The position numbers were made by a program, and so were the translations under genes. Shown in pieces: positions 1 to 5,624 of a DNA stretch of 10,656 nucleotides. A model generated the notes under the pieces. It was not told where the DNA came from and searched no databases. It saw nothing but the letters and a program-made list of their open reading frames with translations. The stretch covers positions 1-10,656 of the forward strand of contig JACCVA010000396.1 of NCBI GenBank assembly GCA_013698435.1, in the 5' to 3' direction. Source of the stretch: Nocardioidaceae bacterium. Lineage in GTDB: Bacteria > Actinomycetota > Actinomycetes > Propionibacteriales > Nocardioidaceae. Position 1 is the stretch's first letter. Each line of letters starts with the position of its first letter.

Positions 1-200
1 ACGAAGCGCACGAACTCACGTGCGACAACGACGGTCCCGACGCAGGCAACGAGCCCGCCGGCAAGTCGGATCGGGAGCCAGTACGCCGGTATGGACGCCG
101 GTTGCCAACGCGTCAGCAACCAAGGCACCAGCACGATGACCGTGCCTGGTGCGGCGATGAAGTGCAGCGCGCTTGTGCCTACCGCCAGCCTGCGACTCAT
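1..200 (-). CDS. Partial membrane protein, probable isoprenylcysteine carboxyl methyltransferase (ICMT) family
   Basis: The minus strand is open from an ATG at 200-198 to the window edge, giving 66 codons of an N-terminus beginning MSRRLAVGTSALHF. Two hydrophobic segments are visible: about residues 10-28 (containing APGTVIVLVPWLL) and about 42-62. The 'APGTV..LVPWLLTRW' pattern followed by a second helix ending in 'REFVRF' resembles the N-terminal membrane hairpin of bacterial ICMT/phospholipid-methyltransferase-like proteins. The SAM-binding C-terminal part lies outside the window, so the function is an inference from the N-terminus only. The ATG overlaps the TGA of the upstream SRPBCC gene by one base (TGATG), which argues for the same transcript and translational coupling. 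It could be another small polytopic membrane protein. Confidence 0.6.
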   Translation of the reverse strand, partial: MSRRLAVGTSALHFIAAPGTVIVLVPWLLTRWQPASIPAYWLPIRLAGGLVACVGTVVVAREFVRF

Positions 201-736
201 CAGGCTCCCTTGGCCAGCTCAGAGGCCTCGGCACAGGCCTTCAAAGTGAGCAGCTGCTTGCGCATCATCACCAGGTCGCCCCAGCCGAGCAGCTCTCGGC
301 GTACTCGCCCGGGGAGAGACGACGCTGAGACCGTCAGTGCGACGGTGAGCCGCGAGCCGGTGCCTTGCTCTCGCACCTGATATGTGAGCGTGATCGGACC
401 GAAGATCCGAGCTGCTTTCGGAGTGCCGACAGCTGTGATGTGGCAGCCGGTCTCGAACTCCACGATGGTCCCCACGATGAAAGCCTGTCCGACGGCGAGC
501 TTCTCCGCGCCGGGAGTCAGTTGCCGGGGGCTCTGGCGGCCTCCGTTGTCGATCCAGTCGTAGCTGTATGGGGCGACCTTGACTTGGCAGACCCAGCGAA
601 ACAGCACGGCCAGATCCGCGTCGACGTCGACGGCTCGCAGGTAGCGCCGGTAGGGCCTGGTCGCATACCGCTCGCAGGGGTATGTAGCCTCCCGTTCTGC
701 CCGCGTCGTTCCCCAATGTTGAGCAGACGGCCTCAT
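200..736 (-). CDS. SRPBCC (START/polyketide-cyclase-like fold) family protein
   Basis: This 178-residue protein begins MRPSAQHWGTTRAER. It contains the block 'VCQVKVAPYSYDWIDNGGR' (about residues 49-67) and 'ELTPGAEKL'-like and 'GPITLTYQV' strands, and ends in a long helix with 'WGDLVMMRKQLLTLK' (about 150-165). This arrangement, an N-terminal strand, a ligand-pocket beta sheet and a long C-terminal helix, matches actinobacterial SRPBCC proteins, which bind hydrophobic ligands in a cavity. No substrate can be named. No signal peptide or membrane segment is seen. The ATG at 736-734 has a TGAGG-type ribosome site five bases upstream. It is divergent from the TetR gene and followed by the membrane methyltransferase-like gene with a one-base overlap. 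The pair is probably repressed through the operators at 753-787 (inference). Confidence 0.75.
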   Translation of the reverse strand: MRPSAQHWGTTRAEREATYPCERYATRPYRRYLRAVDVDADLAVLFRWVCQVKVAPYSYDWIDNGGRQSPRQLTPGAEKLAVGQAFIVGTIVEFETGCHITAVGTPKAARIFGPITLTYQVREQGTGSRLTVALTVSASSLPGRVRRELLGWGDLVMMRKQLLTLKACAEASELAKGA

Positions 737-752
737 GAGCGCCTCATTTCCG

Positions 753-787
753 TACGGCAGCGTATGTTCTGACAGTACGCTAGCGTA
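753..787. promoter_or_regulatory. Tandem palindromic operator candidates between the SRPBCC gene and the TetR gene
   Basis: Two 12-bp sites share TACG...CGTA ends: TACGGCAGCGTA at 753-764 (imperfect centre) and TACGCTAGCGTA at 776-787 (a perfect palindrome). Their centres are 23 bp apart, close to two helical turns, so bound dimers would sit on the same DNA face. The octamer AGCGTATG is repeated directly at 759-766 and 782-789. The 57-bp gap is shared by divergent promoters, the usual place for a TetR protein to control itself and its neighbour. The second palindrome contains TAGCGT (781-786), seven bases before the regulator ATG, a possible -10 box for a leaderless message. The link to this regulator is inference from position. 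Confidence 0.6.
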
Positions 788-793
788 TGGAGC

Positions 794-1351
794 ATGTCCA
801 GACTCTCAGGTGATGACTGGGCGTTGGCGGCGCTCGACGCGATCTCGTCCGGTGGAGTCGCCGCAGTTGCGGTCGAGCCGATCGCGGTGAGGCTCGGCGC
901 CACCAAGGGCAGCTTCTACTGGCACTTCAAGGCGAGGGGTGACCTCGTCGAAGCTGCGCTGGCGCTCTGGGAGCAACGCAGCACCCTCGACGTCATCGCT
1001 TCGGTTGAGCAGGCAGGGGGTTCGCCAAAGGCTCGGCTGAGGAGGCTGTTCGGTCTGGTGTTCGACGCTGCCGCGCTCACCCATGCGGACATCTCCCTTC
1101 ACGCCGACGCCGATCCTGCCGTACGTGAGGTCGTGACGCGTGTCTCGCGGCGCCGCATCGACTACTTGGCCAGTCTGTTGCGCGAGTGCGGCCATACTCC
1201 GCGCGCCGCCCGCAGGCGCGCCGTGTTCGCCTACAGCGCCTTCCTCGGCAACATCCAGCTGATGAACAGCTCGCCGAACTTGCTCGAGTCGTCTGTCGGG
1301 TCGCTGAGCCGGTACGCCGACGCGGTCGTCGAGTCACTGGTGCGGATCTGA
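794..1351 (+). CDS. TetR/AcrR-family transcriptional regulator
   Basis: The protein has 185 residues. Residues about 8-55 form the typical TetR DNA-binding domain: a first helix (WALAALDAISSGG), then 'VAVEPIAVRLGATKGSFYWHFKARGDLVEAAL', where 'GATKGSFYWHF' is the recognition helix and following aromatic turn. The remainder is a variable all-helical ligand and dimer domain, with no ligand signature I can name. The ATG at 794 has only GGAG at 789-792, too close for a normal ribosome site, while a TAGCGT box lies seven bases upstream, so a leaderless transcript is plausible. It is divergent from the SRPBCC gene across the twin operators, which points to local repression and autoregulation. The inducer may be a substrate of the SRPBCC/methyltransferase pair (inference). 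Confidence 0.88.
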   Translation: MSRLSGDDWALAALDAISSGGVAAVAVEPIAVRLGATKGSFYWHFKARGDLVEAALALWEQRSTLDVIASVEQAGGSPKARLRRLFGLVFDAAALTHADISLHADADPAVREVVTRVSRRRIDYLASLLRECGHTPRAARRRAVFAYSAFLGNIQLMNSSPNLLESSVGSLSRYADAVVESLVRI

Positions 1352-1381
1352 GACGGTCCACCTGGTTCATTTCTGAAAGCC

Positions 1382-1746
1382 GTGCCGATCCTCGCCGTCC
1401 GCGATGTCGCGGTATCGATGCAGCACTACGCTGCCCTCGGCCGCGAGGTGCGCGGCTACACCGATCCCGACGGCGGTACCGGCGGCTACCGCTACGGCTC
1501 CCGGGCCCGTGAACCTGCACCCGTCGAAGTCCTCGAACCTCGACCCGCTCACCGCCCAGGTCCCGCTCTACCTCCTGGTGGACGACGCAGACGCGTTGTA
1601 CGCCGAGTGGCGGGCCCGCCAACGTCGACGGGCGCATGCAGGCTCCCCGCGACACCGACTACGGTCTGCGCGAAGGCGCCCATGTCGACTCTGACGGCAA
1701 CCTGGTTCGCTTCGGTTCGTGGCTGGACGGCGCAAGCGCCCGTCTG
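1382..1746 (+). pseudogene. Broken VOC/glyoxalase-fold (bleomycin-resistance-like) gene, two frameshifts
   Basis: Three consecutive reading frames carry successive pieces of one VOC protein. Frame A starts at GTG 1382 (VPILAVRDVAVSMQHYAALG...GGYRYGSR) and makes sense to about 1502. Frame B covers about 1503-1612 (GPVNLH...LDPLTAQVPLYLLVDDADALYAEWR). Frame C runs from about 1617 (ANVDGRMQAPRDTDYG...HVDSDGNLVRFGSW) to about 1725. Each change equals one extra base or two missing bases. Both fall at an identical CGGGCCCG octamer (1502-1509 and 1611-1618). The last frame meets no stop before 1899, well inside the opposite-strand DUF427 gene, so the original 3' end also appears lost. Intact relatives are about 115-130 residues and may bind metal or drug-like ligands. 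It lies 30 bases after the TetR gene. Sequencing error is an alternative to real decay. Confidence 0.75.
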
Positions 1747-2610
1747 TCAGAGAGATGGCGTCAGCGGGTGGTTCACCGTCACGCCGTCCAAGGTGACGTC
1801 GACCTTCTCGTCGTAGAAGCAGATCAACCCAGCAAGTGCGACAGCGTCAGGGAGCGGAGCGTCGTAAACCCAGGCAATGTCGCGACCGCGTGCAGATGAA
1901 GCGACGTCTGCGGTCTCGGGCGCCCCGGGGTCGAGCGAGAAGTAGGACGCCTCTCCCTTGTAGGGGCACACGCTCCGCGTGTCGCTGCCTGTCAGCAGCT
2001 CCATCCGCACGTCGTCGCGGGGCAGGTAGAAGCGGGCAGCCATGTTGGTCTCGAAGGCCAACCGCGGAGCAGCTGAGCGAGCCAGCTCTACCCCGGCGAG
2101 CCGGATTTCGATCGAGCGTGCGCTCGCGCGCACATCGACCCGGTGGAACGGATCACGAGGATGCCCGATGACCGGCTCCTCCTCTTCGAGCCAGCTGTCG
2201 AGCCCGGCGAAGTCCAAGATCACATATCCCACGAGCGGCGCCTCCCTGAGCTGGAGCCCCACCTGCTCGAGCGTCCGGCTACGACCGAGTGTCAGGTCGA
2301 CAACTTCACCGGGCGCGGTGTGGGCGGTGAAGGGGGTGTTGGGGTAGAGCGGGCCAGCGCCGTCCGGGACCGTCGGCATGATCGAGGCGCGGCTCGGTTG
2401 CAGCCCGGTGATGTCGGCTGCGGGCACGGCGTACTCCGGCACCACCCGGCGGGGTTCCCAGACGAGACATGCGCGGTTGGAGTCGACGACGGTCTCGTCG
2501 TCGACGATGCCGCGGATGCGTTTGGCGGTCGGCTCGAAGCGGAGCGTGTCCTGGGCTGCCGCGAGATATGACTTCAGCTGAATGGCCATGCGTCCAGAAT
2601 GCTCGCGCAT
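1747..2610 (-). CDS. Two-domain DUF427 protein
   Basis: The protein has about 287 residues and carries two DUF427 units. The first (about residues 25-110) includes 'VVDSNRACLVWEPRRVVPEYAVP'. The second (about 170-280) carries the signature cysteine block 'SVCPYKGEASYFSL' and the end pattern 'AWVYDAPLPDAVALAGLICFYDEKVDVTLDG'. DUF427 is a small beta-barrel-like domain of unknown biochemical role that is common in actinobacteria, and the doubled form is a recognised arrangement. I chose the ATG at 2610 because GGAAG lies seven bases upstream; the in-frame ATG at 2589 (MAIQLKSYL) is an alternative that conservation might favour. It has no signal peptide. It is divergent from rpsO and convergent with the broken VOC gene. 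An inverted repeat at 2625-2649 lies in its promoter region. Confidence 0.8.
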   Translation of the reverse strand: MREHSGRMAIQLKSYLAAAQDTLRFEPTAKRIRGIVDDETVVDSNRACLVWEPRRVVPEYAVPAADITGLQPSRASIMPTVPDGAGPLYPNTPFTAHTAPGEVVDLTLGRSRTLEQVGLQLREAPLVGYVILDFAGLDSWLEEEEPVIGHPRDPFHRVDVRASARSIEIRLAGVELARSAAPRLAFETNMAARFYLPRDDVRMELLTGSDTRSVCPYKGEASYFSLDPGAPETADVASSARGRDIAWVYDAPLPDAVALAGLICFYDEKVDVTLDGVTVNHPLTPSL

Positions 2611-2624
2611 CGGACGACTTCCAA

Positions 2625-2649
2625 GCTCCCAGGTCTGACGATTGGGAGC
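2625..2649. repeat. Inverted repeat overlapping the rpsO -35 box
   Basis: The arms GCTCCCA (2625-2631) and TGGGAGC (2643-2649) are a perfect 7-bp inverted repeat separated by 11 bases. The right arm covers most of the proposed rpsO -35 hexamer at 2642-2647, and the left arm lies just upstream of the DUF427 ribosome site. This could be an operator for one of the divergent genes or a chance repeat; no protein can be assigned. Confidence 0.35.
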
Positions 2650-2670
2650 CGGCCCGGTCGCGCTGATAGT
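2642..2670 (+). promoter_or_regulatory. Sigma-70-type promoter of rpsO
   Basis: TTGGGA at 2642-2647 and GATAGT at 2665-2670 are separated by exactly 17 bases, preceded at the -10 by T for TGATAGT. This is a good actinobacterial housekeeping promoter. Transcription would begin near 2677, leaving a leader of about 85 bases before the GTG of rpsO. The placement was made by eye. Confidence 0.6.
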
Positions 2671-2762
2671 CTGGGCGTTGCCGTATAACGGCCGCGGGAT
2701 CCAGAGTGCCCGGGTGAACAGGCCCCGGCGCGCCGCGCAACGAAGCCCCGAAGGGAGATCGC

Positions 2763-3032
2763 GTGTCACTTGACGCTGCGACCAAGAAACAGATCATCGA
2801 CGAGTACGCCACCGGTGACGGCGACACGGGTTCGCCCGAGGTCCAGGTGGCTCTGCTCACCAAGCGCATCTCGGACCTGACGGGGCACCTCAAGGAGCAC
2901 AAGCACGACCACCACAGCCGTCGTGGCCTGCTGCTGCTCGTCGGCCAGCGCAGGCGCCTCCTCAACTACTTGCAGAAGACCGAGATCGCGCGCTACCGAA
3001 GCGTGATCGAGCGTCTCGGCCTTCGCCGATAA
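2763..3032 (+). CDS. rpsO: 30S ribosomal protein S15
   Basis: The 89-residue product has the normal S15 length and sequence throughout: 'TGSPEVQVALLTKRISDLTGHLKEH' (about 22-46), 'DHHSRRGLLLLVGQRRRLLNYL' (about 49-70) and the C-terminus 'IERLGLRR'. S15 is a primary 16S rRNA-binding protein that helps nucleate the platform of the small subunit. The GTG start at 2763 is supported by AGGGAGA at 2752-2758 with about four to five bases of spacing. The gene is followed by a GC hairpin and then pnp, the order seen in most bacteria. The upstream leader may be a site for S15 feedback, as in other bacteria, but no clear mimic of the rRNA site was recognised. Confidence 0.97.
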   Translation: MSLDAATKKQIIDEYATGDGDTGSPEVQVALLTKRISDLTGHLKEHKHDHHSRRGLLLLVGQRRRLLNYLQKTEIARYRSVIERLGLRR

Positions 3033-3040
3033 CCCCGCTG

Positions 3041-3069
3041 GAGCGGTCCTCCCCACGGAGTGGCCGCTC
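3041..3069 (+). terminator. GC-rich hairpin after rpsO: partial terminator or RNase processing site
   Basis: GAGCGGTC (3041-3048) pairs with GGCCGCTC (3062-3069), with one G-T pair. Inside it CTCC (3049-3052) pairs with GGAG (3057-3060) around a CCAC loop, with T3061 bulged. The 12-bp stem starts eight bases after the rpsO stop. Only TT follows, so there is no U-tract, as is common for actinobacterial terminators. It may reduce read-through into pnp, or be cut by RNase III as shown for rpsO-pnp messages elsewhere. Confidence 0.65.
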
Positions 3070-3140
3070 TTCGGCATTTCCGGCCTGCGCACCCTGCAGC
3101 ACCATGCGCCGCGGCAGCAGACCGGGCATCACAACTGAAT

Positions 3141-3180
3141 AGAGCACAGCACAGACGGGTGCTCTCACACGGTGAGCACC
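3141..3180 (+). promoter_or_regulatory. Three-arm, mutually exclusive hairpin region upstream of pnp
   Basis: Arm A AGAGCAC (3141-3147), arm B GGTGCTCT (3158-3165) and arm C GAGCACC (3174-3180) are present. A pairs with B (7 bp, 11-base loop). B also pairs with C (7 bp GGTGCTC/GAGCACC, with an inner AC/GT pair possible). Only one pairing can form at a time. That is the geometry of an attenuator or RNA switch, though there is no adjacent U-tract, leader peptide or known aptamer. Alternatively B:C is a DNA operator. The function is unproven. Confidence 0.4.
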
Positions 3181-3250
3181 ACCATCCAGTGACGTCACGC
3201 TGACGCACGCGCTGCGAGCACGCCGGTCCTCGGTAGTGGCTCTCGGGACA

Positions 3251-3270
3251 CCGGTCGGGTACGAGACCGG
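3251..3270 (+). repeat. Short inverted repeat in the pnp leader
   Basis: CCGGTC (3251-3256) and GACCGG (3265-3270) form a 6-bp stem around an 8-base loop. A third GACCGG follows at about 3296-3301. In sequence this rich in G and C it may be chance. It adds to the structured character of the spacer. Confidence 0.3.
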
Positions 3271-3404
3271 CCGTCGCCCGCAAGCCTCGATCGAAGACCG
3301 GCCCCGGCACGAGCGCGACAGCGTCGGGCACACCCTCGCTAGTCCCGCCTGAGGCCGGACCGCGCCGCCCAGAGATGACGCCGCACGTTCGAGAAAGGAC
3401 TCCC

Positions 3405-5618
3405 ATGACGGGATCCGAACCGCAAGCCGTAGAGACCGTGATCGACAACGGTGCTCACGGAACCCGAACCATCCGCTTCGAGACCGGGCACCTTGCCCGC
3501 CAAGCCGCCGGCTCCGCCGTCGCTTACCTCGATGAGGAGACCATGCTGCTGTCGGCGACCACCGCCGGCAAGCACCCCAAAGACCAGTTCGACTTCTTCC
3601 CGCTGACGGTCGACGTCGAGGAGCGGATGTACGCCGCCGGTCGTATCCCCGGCTCGTTCTTCCGCCGCGAGGGCCGTCCCTCCGAGGACGCCATCCTCAC
3701 CTGCCGTCTGATCGACCGTCCGCTGCGGCCGTCGTTCGTGTCCGGCATCCGCAACGAGGTGCAGGTCGTCATCACCGTGATGGCGCTGCACCCCGACACG
3801 CCCTACGACGTGCTGGCCATCAACGCGGCCTCGATGTCGACGCAGCTGTCAGGTCTGCCGTTCAGCGGCCCGATCGGTGCCGTGCGAGTGGCCCTCATCG
3901 ACGGCCAGTGGGTGGCTTTCCCCAACCACAGCCAGACCGAGGACTCCGTCTTCGACATGGTCGTAGCAGGGCGCGTCACCGAGACCGGTGACGTCGCCAT
4001 CATGATGGTCGAGGCGGAGTCGACGCTCGGCACCTGGGAGAAGGTTCGCGCCGGCGCCCAGGCACCAACAGAAGAGGTCGTGGCCGAAGGCCTCGACGCG
4101 TCCAAGTCGTTCATCAAGCAGCTGTGCGAAGCACAGCAGCAGCTCGCCGACGTCGCCGCCAAGCCGGTCGCCGAGTTCCCCCGCTTCCTCGACTACCAGG
4201 ACGATGCTTACTCCGCCGTGGAGGGCGCCGCCTCCGGTGACCTCACCTCGGCGCTGACCATCGCCGCGAAGCAGGAGCGTGAGAGCCGCCTCGACGAGAT
4301 CAAGACGGTCGTGCTCGAGAAGCTCGGCGGTGACTTCGAGGGCCGCGAGAAGGAGATCGGTGCGGCCTTCCGGGCGCTGACCAAGAAGCTCGTCCGTCAG
4401 CGGGTTCTCGTCGACGGTGTGCGCCTCGACGGCCGTGGGCTGACCGACATCCGTACGCTGTCGGCCGAGGTCGGCGTCATACCGCGGGTGCACGGATCCT
4501 CGCTCTTCGAGCGCGGGGAGACGCAGATCCTCGGTATCACGACGCTGAACATGCTGTCGCTGGAGCAGAAGCTCGACACGCTCTCTCCGGAGAAGAGTCG
4601 GCGCTACATGCACAACTACAACTTCCCGCCCTACTCCACCGGTGAGACCGGTCGGGTCGGTTCGCCGAAGCGTCGTGAGATCGGTCACGGTGCGCTCGCC
4701 GGCCGCGCGCTTCTGCCCGTGCTCCCGGCACGTGAGGAGTTCCCCTACGCCATCCGCCAGGTCTCTGAGGCGCTCGGCTCCAACGGCTCCACCTCGATGG
4801 GCTCGGTCTGTGCCTCCACGATGGCCCTGCTCAACGCTGGTGTGCCGCTGCGCGCTCCGGTCGGCGGCATAGCGATGGGCCTCATCTCAGGGGAGGTCGA
4901 CGGAGAGCAGAAGTACGTCACGTTGACCGACATCCTCGGAGCCGAGGACGCCTTCGGCGACATGGACTTCAAGGTGGCCGGCACACGCGACTTCGTCACG
5001 GCTCTGCAGCTCGACACCAAGCTCGACGGCATCCCTGCCGAGGTCCTGGGTGCCGCACTCGGCCAGGCGCGCGACGCACGGATGACCATCTTGGACGTGA
5101 TGGCCGAGGCCATCGACGCGCCTGACGAGATGGCTCCGACGGCGCCGCGCATCCTGACGATGAAGGTGCCGGTCGACAAGATCGGTGAGGTGATCGGCCC
5201 GAAGGGCAAGGTCATCAACCAGATCCAGGACGACACCGGTGCGCAGATCAGCATCGAGGACGACGGCACGATCTACGTCGGCGCCGACAACGGTGAGGCC
5301 GCGGAGGCTGCGCGGGCGACGATCAATGCGATCGCCAACCCGCAGATGCCCGAGATCGGCGAGCGCTACCTCGGCACGGTCGTGAAGACGACCAACTTCG
5401 GTGCGTTCATCTCGCTGCTCCCCGGCAAGGACGGTCTGCTGCACATCTCCAAGCTGCGGGCCCTCGCCGGTGGCAAGCGTGTCGAGAACGTCGACGACAT
5501 CGTCTCGGTCGGCCAGAAGCTCCAGGTCGAGATCCAGGAGATCGACGACCGCGGTAAGCTGTCGCTCGCGCCGGTGGTCGAGGACTCCGAGCCGGCAGAC
5601 GAGACCGTCGACGCCTGA
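3405..5618 (+). CDS. pnp: Polynucleotide phosphorylase (PNPase)
   Basis: This 737-residue protein has the full PNPase layout. The first RNase PH core (about residues 15-145) includes 'YAAGRIPGSFFRREGRPSEDAILTCRLIDRPLRP'-type sequence. A helical linker follows (about 230-320). The second, catalytic RNase PH core (about 330-560) carries the metal and catalytic aspartates in 'LGAEDAFGDMDFKVAGT' (Asp515 and Asp521, matching E. coli 486/492). A KH domain has GPKGKVI near residue 597, and an S1 domain spans about 650-720 (GTVVKTTNFGAFI...GLLHISKL). It degrades RNA 3' to 5' using phosphate, and in actinobacteria also adds 3' tails. The start at 3405 is supported by GAAAGGA six bases upstream; the earlier in-frame ATG at 3375 has no ribosome site. 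It is co-oriented with rpsO and lies six bases before the peptidase gene. Confidence 0.97.
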   Translation: MTGSEPQAVETVIDNGAHGTRTIRFETGHLARQAAGSAVAYLDEETMLLSATTAGKHPKDQFDFFPLTVDVEERMYAAGRIPGSFFRREGRPSEDAILTCRLIDRPLRPSFVSGIRNEVQVVITVMALHPDTPYDVLAINAASMSTQLSGLPFSGPIGAVRVALIDGQWVAFPNHSQTEDSVFDMVVAGRVTETGDVAIMMVEAESTLGTWEKVRAGAQAPTEEVVAEGLDASKSFIKQLCEAQQQLADVAAKPVAEFPRFLDYQDDAYSAVEGAASGDLTSALTIAAKQERESRLDEIKTVVLEKLGGDFEGREKEIGAAFRALTKKLVRQRVLVDGVRLDGRGLTDIRTLSAEVGVIPRVHGSSLFERGETQILGITTLNMLSLEQKLDTLSPEKSRRYMHNYNFPPYSTGETGRVGSPKRREIGHGALAGRALLPVLPAREEFPYAIRQVSEALGSNGSTSMGSVCASTMALLNAGVPLRAPVGGIAMGLISGEVDGEQKYVTLTDILGAEDAFGDMDFKVAGTRDFVTALQLDTKLDGIPAEVLGAALGQARDARMTILDVMAEAIDAPDEMAPTAPRILTMKVPVDKIGEVIGPKGKVINQIQDDTGAQISIEDDGTIYVGADNGEAAEAARATINAIANPQMPEIGERYLGTVVKTTNFGAFISLLPGKDGLLHISKLRALAGGKRVENVDDIVSVGQKLQVEIQEIDDRGKLSLAPVVEDSEPADETVDA

Positions 5619-5624
5619 CGCGTC

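Larger units (their letters stand above)
3033..3404 (+). other. rpsO-pnp spacer, 372 bp, no gene seen
   Basis: No open frame here has family similarity or a convincing ribosome site; the short open frames look like chance. The spacer holds a strong hairpin immediately after rpsO (3041-3069), a set of three mutually complementary arms (3141-3180), a 6-bp-stem hairpin (3251-3270) and the pnp ribosome site GAAAGGA at about 3392-3398. I could not find a convincing separate pnp promoter by eye. In other actinobacteria (Streptomyces), rpsO-pnp transcripts have intergenic hairpins processed by RNase III and a separate pnp promoter, so RNA-level control is likely (inference). Confidence 0.6.

Noticed and set aside
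365..772. 135-codon plus-strand open frame opposite the SRPBCC gene
   Set aside because: No ribosome site or family pattern; the opposite strand has a clear SRPBCC protein.
1495..1620. Programmed frameshifting as an explanation for the VOC gene
   Set aside because: Two successive shifts would be needed, with no slippery heptamer or obvious stimulator, and the 3' end lacks a stop; decay or sequence error is simpler.
3375..3404. Ten-residue N-terminal extension of pnp from the ATG at 3375
   Set aside because: No ribosome site before 3375, whereas GAAAGGA precedes 3405 at good spacing and known PNPases start near that point.
3849..4688. 279-codon minus-strand open frame inside pnp
   Set aside because: Antisense shadow of the conserved PNPase coding region, with no domain recognised.
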